A DNA stretch of 64,000 nucleotides from Simmondsia chinensis (Eukaryota; Streptophyta; Magnoliopsida; Caryophyllales; Simmondsiaceae): assembly GCA_018398585.1 (NCBI GenBank), contig JAGTTD010000005.1, positions 34,226,750 to 34,290,749 on the forward strand. The letters run 5' to 3'. The position numbers and the translations under genes were made by a program. This document shows positions 44,901 to 55,750 of the stretch, one piece after another. The notes under the pieces were generated by a model. That model was not told the origin of the DNA. It made no database searches and was given only the letters and a program-made list of their open reading frames with translations. Numbering within the stretch: the stretch's first letter is position 1; each line of letters begins with the position of its first letter.

Positions 44901-47461
44901 AGTTCTTGATATAAGATCAGAGCCTCTTTAATGGTGCGGTCTCAAGTTCAAATCCCAAAATCCCCCTAATCTTAATCTTGATAAAATTCAAGCAGAAGAT
45001 AATGAGGTGAGCCTTTGTATTCTCCATGCTTCAAGTCTAGTACACATTCATGAGAATAGGCATATGTTGCAATATAACATCATCCCACAACTTTAACGTA
45101 ATAGTCTAATCTTTTATCTTTTAAGATAGTTAGATCCTTAATAATTGCTATCGATAACAAAATTAAGAATCCAACCTCTAACATTCGCATACTCCTGCAT
45201 CATCTTCAAATTTATCACCTAATCATCAACAGTCCAAGGATCTGAAAGTTTAGAATGTTAGGTGAAGATCCACAAATAATTTAGGAAAATTATTGCTTAT
45301 GCATCCTGAGGTTTGAGCATTTATTAACTAGATATCCTGACATTTTAATATATATAAGGTACCTTGAACATTCATCAATAATCCAAGGATTTGAAAGTTT
45401 CAATGAATTTTTGTAAGAATTTGACTAACTTCATATACAAAATGCTGATGTACTACATGATTCTGAACATAGATCCATTCATCCATCTATACCTATCCAT
45501 CAATCTATCTATTCATATGTATATGTGTATGTGTGTGGGTGGGCGGGTGTGTCAATGTGTGTATAAGTCATGTCAATGTTGTTCGCAAAAATTCAATGAA
45601 TTACGATAAAAATTTATTGAATTTTGATATAAGCCACCTATGTATTGCAAAAATTTTGTGTCGTATTAGCATTTTTTGATAAAAAATTATCAAATCTAAT
45701 GGAAGATTATGCGTACATAGTATTGGAATCATATTCTACTTTAGCATTTTCAAACAAAAATCTGTCGAATTTCAATAGAAGGGCAATTGTTTGATAAAAT
45801 TTTAAAACTTCAAGGTATCAAAATGATTAAATTTTTTACCATCAAGATATCTAAGTGATAAATGGTCAAATCACAGGATATCTAAGTGATAACTTTTCAA
45901 TAATTTATACTCTAATATGTCCACTCACATATTTATCTATTAGGCTTGACGCACGGTTGATTCACAAGCCCAGCCTTGGCATTTAATACCAAGTGCTAGA
46001 GTATAAAATCATTCTGGACCTTATTCATCAAACAGTTGGTTCCTTGAGACACGAGTACCGGATAGGCAATGGAAGCCCGAATATTGCTATATCACACGCC
46101 AAACATGTACCAATAACCCTTAAATACCCCTACCTCACTGTGAAGCATCAATAGAACACTCCTCAGGACATGCAAATTCTACCAAAGATCCCAAATTCTC
46201 TAGTCTCACTCCTTTCACAAGCTTGAATCAAGCTCTTCTTATCCTAAAGTCCATATAAAAATGTCGAGTAAATTTTTACCTTAAAATTAATTATATGTAA
46301 AATGGAAAAAAAAAAAAGAAAAAGAAAAATGAAAATGAAAAAGAAAAAGCTGAAATTTTTTTAAAAAGAAAGCAAAATATAAAAATGGTATTTGCTTTTT
46401 GTTGGAATTGAGATAAGATTGCTTACCAAAATTGTTTGAGATTTTGAATTTTGAATTAGTACTATTTTTGTTATACATTAGTGGGTTGGATGAGAAGTTG
46501 AATGTGAGAGCTAGAGAAAAATGTGAGGGTTTAAGGTGATTTGCAGAGTGTTATGTTTGTATGAGTTTTTATGTTTGTTGGGAGAGTAGCTCACCCGACT
46601 ATCAAGGAAGTCATGCTCGAGTGCTTTGATTGAGAGTTGTGAGAGATTTGTAGCTTTAGCTTTGCAAAGCTGCGTTATGCGAGGGTTGGTGACTTGTCGT
46701 TCAAAGTTGTATTATGTTATAGTTGGTGGCTTGATGTTCAAAGCTACGTTGTGCAAGGGTTGGTGCCTTGCCGTTCAAAGTTACATTATGTGAGGGTAGT
46801 AATTCCTAAATTTTATAATAGATAAGGCCCCATTTGAGTCCCGTGGTTTTTTCCCTCAGTCAAGAGAAGGTTTCCACATAAATAATGGTGTTAATTATTT
46901 TGATGCTTTTTATTTATTTTGATGCTTCTATTTATGCTCAATATTAATACGTGCCCAAATTAGGTATATGGGCCTAGAGTAATACCTTGTATGAGCATTA
47001 ACACACATGAAAGAGGGGAATGAATGGCATTTAGGTTCCCCATCCAGTCCCATTATTCATACACCTCTTGAAAAGTGTCATCTAATTTTCTGTTCATATC
47101 TCTCCATTATCTATATATTGAGGTCCTTTGTAATTGTTTAAATCATCAATGAGAATACTTTTCTATCTTTATATTTTTTTATATTCTAATCTAGATTTTT
47201 CCCTACCAAAAGCCAGACAAATTATATAGTTGTTGAATGTTGATCTCTCCTAACTATCTTAATTTCAAAAATGTACGAAATTGGACTTCAAATTTAATGC
47301 AAAATACCTGAATAAGAACTAACTGACGCAGTGATGCCGGTGGCGATTTTCCGGCGAAATCGGAGATCTAATGGTGGAGATATGGCGGCGAATTGGAGGA
47401 GAGAGAATGAAGATGAACGGCGCGGCAAAACGGCCACTTCGCCATGGACGCTCGTCGTCAT
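35908..47461 (-). CDS. APX6: APX6/APX-R-type class I heme peroxidase, 10 exons
   Basis: Exons (minus strand, in coding order): 47308-47461, 44699-44816, 43961-44088, 43005-43075, 41802-41844, 41617-41713, 40483-40566, 38798-38919, 36689-36755, 35908-36010. They total 987 bases, 328 residues plus TGA, and every junction keeps frame. All introns end AG; eight start GT and intron 4 starts GC. Exon 1 is Ser/Arg-rich like a plastid transit peptide; GRRR at residues 61-64 precedes a short hydrophobic run. The distal site is LRLVFHDAGTF: Arg118 and His122 kept, Phe121 where ascorbate peroxidases have Trp. Proximal His243 lies in LSGAHTLGSKGFG. The Arg and GPW segment that binds ascorbate in APX is absent. 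This matches the APX-related (APX-R) lineage, known from plastids and mitochondria and linked to peroxide handling. Start at 47461 is chosen for the transit peptide; the frame is open upstream to 47584. Confidence 0.93.
36045..36688. repeat. Degenerate tandem repeat filling intron 9
   Basis: Units of about 160 bases recur at about 36050, 36219 (shortened), 36314, 36473 and 36590. Each has a TATGTTTGATA-like start, a TCAATCCCAAATCGAGC part, GAGCTACTAAAATGGGAGA and AAATGGGGATGTTA. Confidence 0.75.
37136..37207. repeat. 36-bp perfect tandem duplication in intron 8
   Basis: GATTGCTTTTACGTTGATGG begins each of two identical 36-base units, 37136-37171 and 37172-37207. Confidence 0.9.
37654..38505 (+). 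mobile_element. RTE LINE 3' fragment in intron 8
   Basis: Antisense to the host gene. It encodes the RTE C-terminal remnant GKDRPKKSWMEMI-like (about 37664-37710) and has the RTE tail at 38370-38505. Flanks AATCATCATG (37644-37653) and AATCATCACG (38506-38515). Split by the hAT element at 37836. Confidence 0.88.
37836..38269. mobile_element. Short non-autonomous hAT element
   Basis: 434 bases. Ends GTGGTGGCCAACGGGGCC and (other strand) AGAGGTGGCCACGGGCC. Eight-base flanks CTTTTAGG (37828-37835) and CTTCTAGG (38270-38277). No transposase. GC-rich ends, AT-rich middle; related to 16965-19962. Confidence 0.92.
38943..39475 (+). mobile_element. RTE LINE 3' fragment in intron 7
   Basis: Antisense to the host gene. 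Reads KLGVAPIEELREKHLQWFEY then GKPKKSWMDTIRDEL, followed by 3' UTR, a C tract (39397-39410) and TTG-rich tail. It begins only about 24 bases from the acceptor of exon 8. No clear target duplication found. Confidence 0.85.
39485..39706. mobile_element. CTCTGTTTGG-type MITE, intron 7
   Basis: Ends in GAACCAAACAGAGCC and carries the shared internal GGAAAACATTTTTC and CATATGTTTCACTT parts. Left end is less clear because the RTE tail abuts it. Confidence 0.6.
40735..41092. mobile_element. CTCTGTTTGG-type MITE, intron 6
   Basis: Starts GGCTCTATTTGTTTTGG and ends GAACCAAACGGAACC; same internal motifs as the copy in intron 7. Contains a C tract (40826-40856). Confidence 0.7.
41974..42230. mobile_element. 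hAT-like fragment, intron 4
   Basis: Begins AGGGGTGTACATGAGCTGAG, the same type of end as 16090-16120 (inverted), with many GAGCTC-like motifs. The other end is not defined. Confidence 0.5.
42439..42875. mobile_element. CTCTGTTTGG-type MITE, intron 4
   Basis: Starts GGCTCCACTTATTTTG and ends GAACCAAATAGAGCC. A 40-base triplicate lies inside it. Confidence 0.65.
42611..42730. repeat. Three tandem 40-bp units
   Basis: Units start at 42611, 42651 and 42691, each TACAAACTCAATTCGATCA then GTGAATTCCATATAAAC, differing at two or three bases. Confidence 0.92.
43003..43006 (-). other. Non-canonical GC splice donor, intron 4
   Basis: Exon 4 ends ...TTGAAG and the intron starts GCATGC; no GT is near. 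Joining here to 41844 keeps phase 0 and the family sequence (SLK then ILEKAK). GC-AG introns are a known minor class. Confidence 0.75.
44113..44458. mobile_element. CTCTGTTTGG-type MITE, intron 2
   Basis: Starts GCTCTGTTTGGTGGAGG and ends CCAACCAAACAAAAGTG. A short RTE tail sits inside it (44285-44360). Confidence 0.65.
44285..44360 (+). mobile_element. Very short RTE-type tail insertion
   Basis: 76 bases: T-rich start, CCCAAACCCTACACATG, CCCCTGAGGCACTAG, then GTTGTTGTTG. Perfect 14-base flanks TAGATGTTATTTTT (44271-44284 and 44361-44374). Confidence 0.88.
45284..45898. mobile_element. Palindromic MITE with perfect 9-bp duplication, intron 1
   Basis: Arms share the AACTAGATATCCTGA / ATATCTAAGTGATAA pattern in opposite orientations. 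Flanks AATAATTTA at 45275-45283 and 45899-45907 are identical. The middle (45470-45560) holds a TATGTGTG-rich simple repeat. Confidence 0.85.
46480..46990 (+). repeat. LTR-like fragment in intron 1
   Basis: Carries three GGTTGGTGxCTTG units and a GTGGTTTTTTCCCTCAGTC part; inverted relative to 4780-5262. It fits R-U5 of a Copia-type LTR; no coding sequence attached. Confidence 0.5.
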
Positions 47462-48649
47462 CTTCAACCAACGGTCTAAAAAATCTTCCTGCTTAGGGAT
47501 AGCAAAATTGATAAGACACAAACATAACATGAAAATAGCGAGTTTAGTCCGTATTTTAGAAGCCAAATTAATTTTTAGTTGCATTTTGCTCGTTTAAGTA
47601 ATGGATTGGATTCAAGTTTGAGTTGATCAACTTACTAGTCATTTTTCGGGTGATGCACGGCTAGCTCTTGTATTCTGTATGATTGAATTGCTTATAAAAT
47701 ATAACTATTTTGATTAATATATATGATCAATTAATTTGTTAAATATTGTGCAAATTTGTCAAACTAGTGGACTATTAATTACTCAAATAAAGCAAAGTGT
47801 CTCACATAATAAATTTTTTGATATTTGGCAAAAAATAATAAATAATGTCGAGTTATACCTAATTTTTATGAAACATACTGACACATTAATGTCGAATAAC
47901 AATGTTGATTTTAACAATAGCTTCTACGAATTTTAACAATTTGATTTTCAAAATTGCAATATAATCGTGAAGTACAATATTTTAAAACAATAAATAATAT
48001 AATTTATTATAATATGTTCCTTAAAAAATTGTATTTTTTAATTTTCTTGATTGCGTTCAAAATTTTCTTTCCACCAAAAATATCTTTATTTATGTCTTTA
48101 ATGTTTTCCTTTTTTTTCCTTAATAGTGATTTCTCTTATAATATTTTTCAAAAATAGGTCGTAAAGATTTTGAATAAAGAAAATTTATTTTAATTGCTAT
48201 TATTTCTTTTTTTTTACCTTTATTAGAACTATGTCCTTATTTAAATTGTGAAAAAATTATTTTGTTATAATTATTTTTTTCAAAAATGACGTTTTTATCT
48301 TACGAATTGTATGTGTTCTTTAAAACCTTTTAATTTATAAAATATAAAATAGATAGAGTATATACAATTTTTCAATAAAAGACTATTTTACTTATTTTTT
48401 TCAAATTTTTTAAAGTCTTTTTTCTAAGAAATTTTTTTATTATTTTGTTTAGTTTTTTATATTTCCTTTTACCATACTCTATCTACTTTTATTAATTTTA
48501 TAAAGATTTGCTTTTTAACATTATGTTCTTAAATGTTTCTATTTTTTTCCTTCATTTGGAATCTTTTTTTGATTTGAAGTTACCTCTTTGAAGTAGGTAT
48601 ATATTTTAATTTCTATATTTTTTTTTCTATTTTTACTTTGAAATTAAAA
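47462..48649. other. Upstream region of the peroxidase gene
   Basis: 5' UTR and promoter of the minus-strand gene would lie here. 47640-48649 is strongly AT-rich with T-tracts; I cannot define a TATA box with confidence and see no other gene. Confidence 0.4.
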
Positions 48650-49154
48650 GGATTATTTACATTTAGTACCCCGATATTTTTAGAAATAATAAAAAAGACC
48701 ATAATCTTTTTGAATTATTAAAAAGGTCCATAATTTTTTTGTATCAATAATAACGCCCCTCTCAAACATGATAACATCATTTTTCATCGATAGAGTTGAC
48801 ATGACAACTGTATTTTATTAATGCTATAATAAAATGACCCAAAGTACGCTTCAATATCCTCATTTTTACTTTATAAGCACAAAATTCGAGATATTGTATA
48901 TGTAGAAGTCATCTATTTTTGCTTAATTTATTTCAAAATATAGTTATTAAAGAGTATTTTTATCATTTTACTGTAACATTAATAAAACTGCAGCTATCAT
49001 GTCAGCTCTGTCAACTAAAAATAATATTGTCACTTCGGATATGAGCTTTTTTATTAATATGACAAAAGCTTAGGCGCCTTTTTAATAATTTAAAAAGGTT
49101 AGGATTCTTTTTATTATTTTTAAAAATATCAGGATACTGAAATATAAATAATTC
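48650..49154. mobile_element. Palindromic MITE with 9-bp duplication
   Basis: Same family as 34156-34585: ends GGATTATTTACATTT and (other strand) GAATTATTTATATTT; arms contain TCATTTTACTGTAAC and its partner. Flanks AAATTAAAA (48641-48649) and AAATTAGAA (49155-49163). Confidence 0.86.
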
Positions 49155-49932
49155 AAATTAGAATTAAAGGGTTTCGTTTGAATTATTGGAATAAACTATA
49201 TTTTTGTAAAAGTAACTATTTTTTAAGGAAGTTACTTTTCTATCTTCGGAATCGCGCTCTCTCTCTTCTCTGACAAACTGCGCTCTCTCTCTCCTCTCTG
49301 ACAAACCAACCGGCAGTTAGCCCCCGCCCCCGACCTTCAAAAAACTTGCCAACTTCAACACCATCACTTTGATGCCACCCCAAGACAGCGCATCACTTCG
49401 CTCCCTCCCTCTCTCCTCTCTCTCCCTCCCTCTCTCTCTCTCCACGGCCTTGACCCGCCACCGCCTCCATCACCACCGAACACCCCACCCCCTCCCCCCC
49501 ACCACCACCTTCATCGCTCCTCCCCCCGATTGACCCACCACCACCTCCACCTCCCCCACCCCAACCATCTCGACGCCAGCAGCACAGAGGCCCAGGCAAA
49601 ACCCTCGATTCACCCTCACCACCGAGCACCTTCACCAGCCTCCCCTCCACCGAGCACCTACACCACACCAACCCACGCACGACCCCTGACCAACACTAAC
49701 AACAACACCCCTGACCGCCACCACCTCACAACTCCCACCTCAAGGCAGCCCTTCCACCTCGCAGCCGGTCGGCCCGGGTAAGCAAAAATTGGCCGGCCCC
49801 AGATTAGAATTCTCCCCTCTCTCTTTTTATTTGGTTCTCCTTATTGTTGTGATATTGCTTATGCTTTGGATATTATATCCTTGTATCTAGTGATTCTGTG
49901 AATGACTAACCATGATGGATGACAGTTAGTTT

Positions 49933-52900
49933 ATGAACTTTACTAGCAATGGAGCTCAAAATCTAAGGCTATCTACAAAAGGATTGGGGAAGGGACGAAA
50001 CAGCGGACACGGTGTGGGGAGCTTGCGATTTGGGACATTAAATGTTGGCACACTAACGAGGAAGAGCTTTGAGGTAGCCCAAATGATGATGAGGAGAAAG
50101 ATCAACATCATGTGCCTTCAAGAGACTAGGTGGGTGGGCACAAAAGCAAGGGATGTGCTAGGATACAAATTGTAGTATTCGGGCTAAGCCAGGGGGAGGA
50201 ATGGAGTAGGTATTATTGTGGATAACTCCTTTAGGGACAAAGTAGTAGGGGTCACTAGGATTAGTGATAGAATCATTAGTTTCAGGTTAATTATAGATAG
50301 GGACAAAGTAGCAGAAGGCTAGATTCTGGTAAGACTTAGACCTAACAATGCAAGGCATACCCCAGAGCGAATAAGTTGTGATTGGGGGTGACTTCAATGG
50401 GCATGTGGGAGCGAACACAGAAGGTTATACATCCCACCATGGCTTTGCTTTTGGAATGAGGAACGATGAGGGTAAATCTCTGCTAGACTCTGCCGTCACT
50501 TATGTGTTAACAATGGCCAACACCTTCTTCAGAAAAGTGTGAGGACCACATCATCACATATCGGAGCGGTGGAGCAAAGACCCAGATTGACTACATACTA
50601 CTAAGGAAGAGAATTCAAAAAGATTGTAAGGATTGTAAGGTTATCCATGGGAAAGACCTCTCAACGCAACACGGGTAGTGTATGCTGAAGTCAAGGCTCA
50701 AAGAAGGGGCAAGAAAACTGTGAAACCATCACAGCCACACACATGTTGGAGGGATCTGAAAGGGGAAAAGGCTAGAACCTTTAAGGAAAGAGTCGAGCGT
50801 GAGCTTGGAGGGGAGTGTAAACCATTTGTGGAACCAAGTAGCCCAAAAGATTAGAGATGTGGCACGGGAAGTGCTAGGCGTATAAAAGGGTAGGGCACCA
50901 AACAACAAAGAGACCTGGTGGTGGTGCAGGGAGGTCTAAGAAAGGATTAAGAAGAAACGAGATTGCTTGAAAGAGTGGGATGGAAGTGGAGAAGAGGAAA
51001 AGAGACAGCAAAAGCCAAGAAGGAAGCTAAGATAGCAGTAAGAGACGCACAATCTAAAGCCTTCTAGGATTTCTATAAAAGGATGGACAGAGTCGAGGGA
51101 GCTAGGGACCTCTATAGAATTGCAAAAGCAAGAGAGGAGGACTAGAGATTTGGACCAAGTAAGGTGCATAAAAGGGGAAGATGGACAAGTGCTTGTGGAT
51201 GAATAACAAATTAAAACTAGGTGGAAATCCTACTTCCACGATCTGTTTAATGAAAAGGGAGATACAAGTGCATCCCTAGGAGAACTACAAGCACCGGCGG
51301 AGCAAGGAACGACTGCTATTGCACAAGAATTAGACCTGAGGAAGTTAGGGAAGCATTAACGAAGATGGGTCTTGACCTGGATAAAATATCCATTGAGGCA
51401 TGGAAATGTACTGGAGAAATGGGTATCAGATGGCTCAAATTATTCAGCCAAATCCTCCAAGGAAAGAAGATGCCTGATGAATGGAGGAAGAGTACATTAG
51501 TTCCCGTGTATAAGAACAAAGGCGACATTTAGAGTTATGCCAACTACAAAGGAATCAAGCTAATGAGCCACACCCTGAAGCATCGGGAGTGGATCATAGA
51601 AAGAAGGCTGCGACAAAAAGTAAGTGTTTCAGAGAATTAATTTGGATTTATACCAGGCAGGTCGATGACAAAAGCCATTCATCTCTTGAGGAGGTCCATA
51701 GAGTACTACAGAGATAGATAAAATGACCTCCACATGGTTTTCATTGATTTGGAAGGCATATGATAGAGTACCGAGAGGGCTCCTATAGAGGGTCTTGGAG
51801 GGGAAAGGCATTCCCCAATCCTATATAGAGTCATCAAAGACATGTACGAAGACGCCCAAACCAATGTGCACACAACGGAAGGGGATACAGACGCTTTTCC
51901 CATCACAGTTGGGGTACACCCAGGATCATCCTTGAGCTTCTTTCTATTCATTTTGGTTATGGATGAACTCACAAGGCACATCTAAGGGGACTTGCCTTGA
52001 TGCATGCTTTTCGCGGACAATATAGTCCTGGTGGGAGAATCTAGGGAGGAGGTGAATGAGAAACTTGAACTTTGGAGGATGGCCTTAGAATCGAAGGGTC
52101 TAAGACTCAGTAGATCTAAGATCGAGTATATGGAACTCAAGTTCTGCCCCTCTACCATGCCAAGCAAATAAGTCGTCAAGATTGGATCAGAGTGCATACC
52201 ACAGAAAGCATGATTTAAATACTTGGGTTCCATGGTTCAACAAGACGGCGAAGTGGACGCAGATGTCACCAATAGGATTAAAGTGGGGTCGCATAAATGG
52301 AGGATGGCCTCCGCGGTACTGTGTGATAGGAAGTTCCCGTTAAAGTGAAAGGGTAAATATTATAAGACGGTAGTGAGACCGGCTATGTCCTATAGGGCAG
52401 AGTGCTGGCCAGTTAAGTGTCATCATACGCAGAAGCTGAAGGAGGTGGAGATGAGGATGTGGAGATGGATGTGTGGACACACAAAGAAGGACAGGATCAA
52501 AAATAACATTATAAGAAGTAAATTAGGCGTCGCCCTGATAAAGGATAAGTTAAGGGAGCAACGTCTGCGGTGATTTGGGCATGTTACGAGGAGACACATC
52601 GATGCCCCTGTCAGGAGATGCGAACAACTCCATATTACAGATGAAAAAAGAGGGAGAGGATGGCCAAAGAAGAGTTGGGCGGAGACGATTCGACAGGACC
52701 TCACCTATCTCAACCTAAATGAAGAGATGGCCCTAGATAGAGCTCAATGGAGGATTATTATAGTTGATATAGTGGTGTAGGAGCATCGAGCACTGTATAG
52801 ACATAGTTTTGTTGTTTGTTGGTTGCTTAGTGTTCCTAAGGTTGAACGGAGACAATTCGACAGACGAGGAAAAGCGGAAGAGGCTGGCCAAAGAAGAGTT

Positions 52901-53100
52901 GGATGGAGACCCACCACTGCCCCTGTAAGGAGATGCAAAAAATTCATTATTACAGACGGGAAGCGAAGAAGAGGCCGGCCAAAGAAGAGTTGGATGAAGA
53001 CAATTCCATAGGACCTCGCCTATCCCAACCTAAATGAAGAGACGGCCCTAGATAGAGCTCAATGGAGGATTAGTATAGGGGTAATCGATTTAGCGGTACT
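49933..53100 (+). pseudogene. RTE endonuclease-reverse transcriptase, broken
   Basis: The endonuclease start reads RFGTLNVGTLTRKS and IMCLQETRWVG (catalytic Asn and Glu kept). It stops at TAG 50173, where relatives have Trp. RT: FIPGRSMTKAIHLLR (about 51647), GVHPGSSLSFFLFILVMDEL (about 51910-51970), then the catalytic box, which reads FADN instead of FADD because codon 52019-52021 is AAT. C-terminal RTE motifs follow (52373-52573). Many stops and frame changes. The protein nicks target DNA and primes cDNA synthesis there; this copy cannot. Confidence 0.88.
52592..53078 (+). repeat. Internal duplication of the RTE ORF 3' end
   Basis: 52592-52763 and 52907-53078 are two similar copies of the segment ending in the PKKSW and DRAQWR motifs. 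A third short piece (about 52867-52905) carries GGCCAAAGAAGAGTTGGATG. Confidence 0.85.
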
Positions 53101-53258
53101 GGAGCATCAAGCACCCGTAAGCTAGTCCTAGTACCACAAAGCTGCTTGTATGCTCGTTTGTATATACTCAGTACTGACATACGTTGGTCGCTTAGTGTTC
53201 CTAGTGCTCCCAATGCTCCTAGGGTTTGTTACCTGGGGTGTAGTGCTACTCGCTGCTG

Positions 53259-53262
<4 letters not shown>

Positions 53263-53300
<38 letters not shown>
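53263..53300. repeat. (CT)n microsatellite
   Basis: Uninterrupted CT dinucleotides in the RTE 3' UTR, followed by ATGCT-rich sequence at 53380-53530. Confidence 0.95.
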
Positions 53301-53302
<2 letters not shown>

Positions 53303-53654
53303 TCCCTCTCTCCCTGTACGCTCTAGATGCTCTTCTCTCTCTATATGTTTGCATTGGGTGGCATATATGATCTTTCCCTTACATGCTTGTTTGCTTTTAC
53401 CTTTTACTCTGGCTGCTATGCTCCTATGCGTACATGCTTACATGCTCATTTGCTTATATGCTTACAGCATACACGTTTCGCATGATCTCTATGCTTTATA
53501 TGCTTTACATGCTCTACATGCTCTTAATACAGGCTCTTTATAAATATCTACTATTAGGTTGGGGGTCCTCAGAAATAGTTTCTTGTCAGGGTCTCACTCT
53601 GATAGGGTAAGACTGCGTATATCTTACCCCTTCCAGACCCTGCGCAAGCGGAAA

Positions 53655-54049
53655 TGTCATGATTCTAGTATAATGAGCATATGAGAATTAATTAGTAATA
53701 ATTCATAAGCAGCTGTTAAATAGTATAAGTCATGAATATGGGTCAATTAGTGATGTTTTGGAGTTTAGCCGTGTTGTGGCATCCTTATCCATTTAGTAGT
53801 ATTGTTCTTGTATATGTGGAAGTTAGGTTGGTTAAAGTGAAGAGTCCAGATGCAATGTATTGTTCATGTCTAGATATAGTGTAAGTAGGGATTCTATTGT
53901 AAGAAACAATTATTGATGAATGAAATTGATACTTGATTTTTCTCTCTCATCTAAACTCTCTCTTTATTTCTCATCTCCTTTCACTTCTTTTTCATCTCAT
54001 ATTCTACTGTCCCCTATTTTATGATCAAGATTTATCTTGATTCATAATA
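53655..54049 (+). repeat. 5' LTR of element 2
   Basis: 395 bases, starts TGTCATGATTC, ends GATTCATAATA (final CA mutated). Confidence 0.88.
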
Positions 54050-54062
54050 TTGGTTTCAGAGC
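54050..54062 (+). promoter_or_regulatory. Primer binding site of element 2
   Basis: TTGGTTTCAGAGC, one base from the tRNA-Met type PBS, directly after the LTR. Confidence 0.8.
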
Positions 54063-54872
54063 CTTGATTTGATTCCAAATCAAGTTAATTAATGTCAAAT
54101 TCTTGATTAGTGAACTTGAGTCAGTTACTGCAATCTGAATTTGTTCTGGATGAGTCCTATTAATCACGCTTCAATGCATCTTCACAGTTGGAGTTATACA
54201 TCATCAGCTGCAGTTGATATCATCATTCGTGATCAGGTTTTGTTTGATCAAGAAATTGTTCTAATTTGTTCAGAAATTTTTTCAGACTACGCTGTCTAGA
54301 TACCAGGTCCTGTTGTCCAGATAGCTTTTGATCGTGTTCTTAGTTCAAAACTTGCTGAAATTAACTGCGATCAAGTCTTAGAACTCATTCGAGCTGAACT
54401 TGTCCTAGGTTTAGCTGAATTGCGCATAAGTGTGTTAGGTTTGAGTTCGATTGTTGAAATTGCGTAGATAAGAGGGTGTTGATTAGGCAATTGCTCAGAC
54501 TCTTCTGTTGTCAAGTTAGAATCTGAGTTTGTGCTTGGCTCGGTTGAAACTAATCTACTAAATTCGCATATTCGGTTAGATGCAGAGTACATTAACGCAT
54601 TTGCTTCTGCAACAATCAAGCAATTCAGTTGAACAGATTTCAACAGCAGCACACTCCGTGAGGATTGTGATTAAAATAGAACTGAAACTTAAGCAACAGT
54701 TCACGCCTGAATTCATTCCAAATTTGCTGCAGAGTGCACACTAACTGGAACTTGATCAGAATTCAGTGAATAAATTGAGCTAAAGTGTCAAAGTTGTTCA
54801 AGTTGCTCAAATTGTTGAAGTTGCTTGATCAGGCTAAATTTCGTTAATCTGTTGCAGTAAACCAAGCTCAAA

Positions 54873-55688
54873 ATGTATGCTCAATCTTTTCGCCAAGTCT
54901 CCAACGAAGATGCTACACTCCTAGTAACGGTTTTCAGTATTCTTCGTCCCATCGCCAAGAACGTCCACCATCAATTGTTTAGTCTCTACGGGTACCTTGA
55001 AGGTATTAAAGTGGTTTCCAGATCCGACTTTCAGGTTGAAGCGAAGGTGACCTATACTTCACGAAGCTATGCTGAAAGAGCACTTAAACAAGCTCAAGGA
55101 GTATACGAAGATGACCATTATTGGGTGTTAAATGTCCAATATCTCAATCCTTGTAAGGCAATGGAACAGGAAGAGAAGAAAATGCAGCAACAAACATTGA
55201 AACCGCAACAACCTGTTGAGCAACTCTCCCAACCGAGAAATGAGCAAGAATCTGAACAACATGAGAATGAATGTGCTGATTTAGGCTTACAATTAGAAGT
55301 TACAGCTGCGAGCCAGGCCACAGTACAAAATGAAGGAGTTCTTTTGCAAGATGATGAGCCGTTGAATGATGGAGAAATTAAATCACAAGACTAGATACTC
55401 GCATATTCAGTTAAGGGAATGATGGAGTTAGAACAGGAAGGAGCATTACAACAAATGGATGATACATCATTGTTCTTGTTGGATCAAGAAGAATGGGTAC
55501 AACGGCAACATGATCTGGAAATGCAACATGAAGGTAAGGTAATAGCAGAGGTGGATGTAGCAGCAGTACAAAGTGTTCTTGATTCTTCTTGGCCACAAGT
55601 ATATGACTTAACGGTTACAAATCAGGTTCAAATGAGACCATTTGATCCAAGAAAGGAGATACTTAACATTACTTGGGAAGGAATATAG
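54873..55688 (+). pseudogene. RRM-containing ORF of LTR element 2
   Basis: ATG 54873 opens 173 codons to TAG at 55392; the same frame goes on to 55688. Residues 10-95 are a PTB-like RRM: EDATLLVTVFSILRPI, VHHQLFSLYGYLEGI, then YEDDHYWVLNVQYLNP. The DATLL..V.....PI core and the spacing to the Gln/Tyr-rich end match the RRM in element 1. After it comes a Gln/Glu-rich tail (residues 96-170). No nucleocapsid knuckle. Further open pieces downstream (55751-56194, 56251-56571, 56684-57145, 57386-57709) lie in other frames and show no domain I know. RNA binding is inferred from the fold. Confidence 0.72.
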
Positions 55689-55750
55689 CATTTGAATAAG
55701 TAAACGGAGCAAGAGGGGGCTCAAAACTCACCTCACAGTGCTGGATACAG

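Noticed and set aside
45391..45609. 72-codon ORF
   Set aside because: Simple TATG/TGTG repeats inside a palindromic MITE in intron 1.
49530..49781. Pro/Thr/His-rich ORF
   Set aside because: Low-complexity C-rich DNA in the 5' region of the RTE LINE; no domain and no support for translation.
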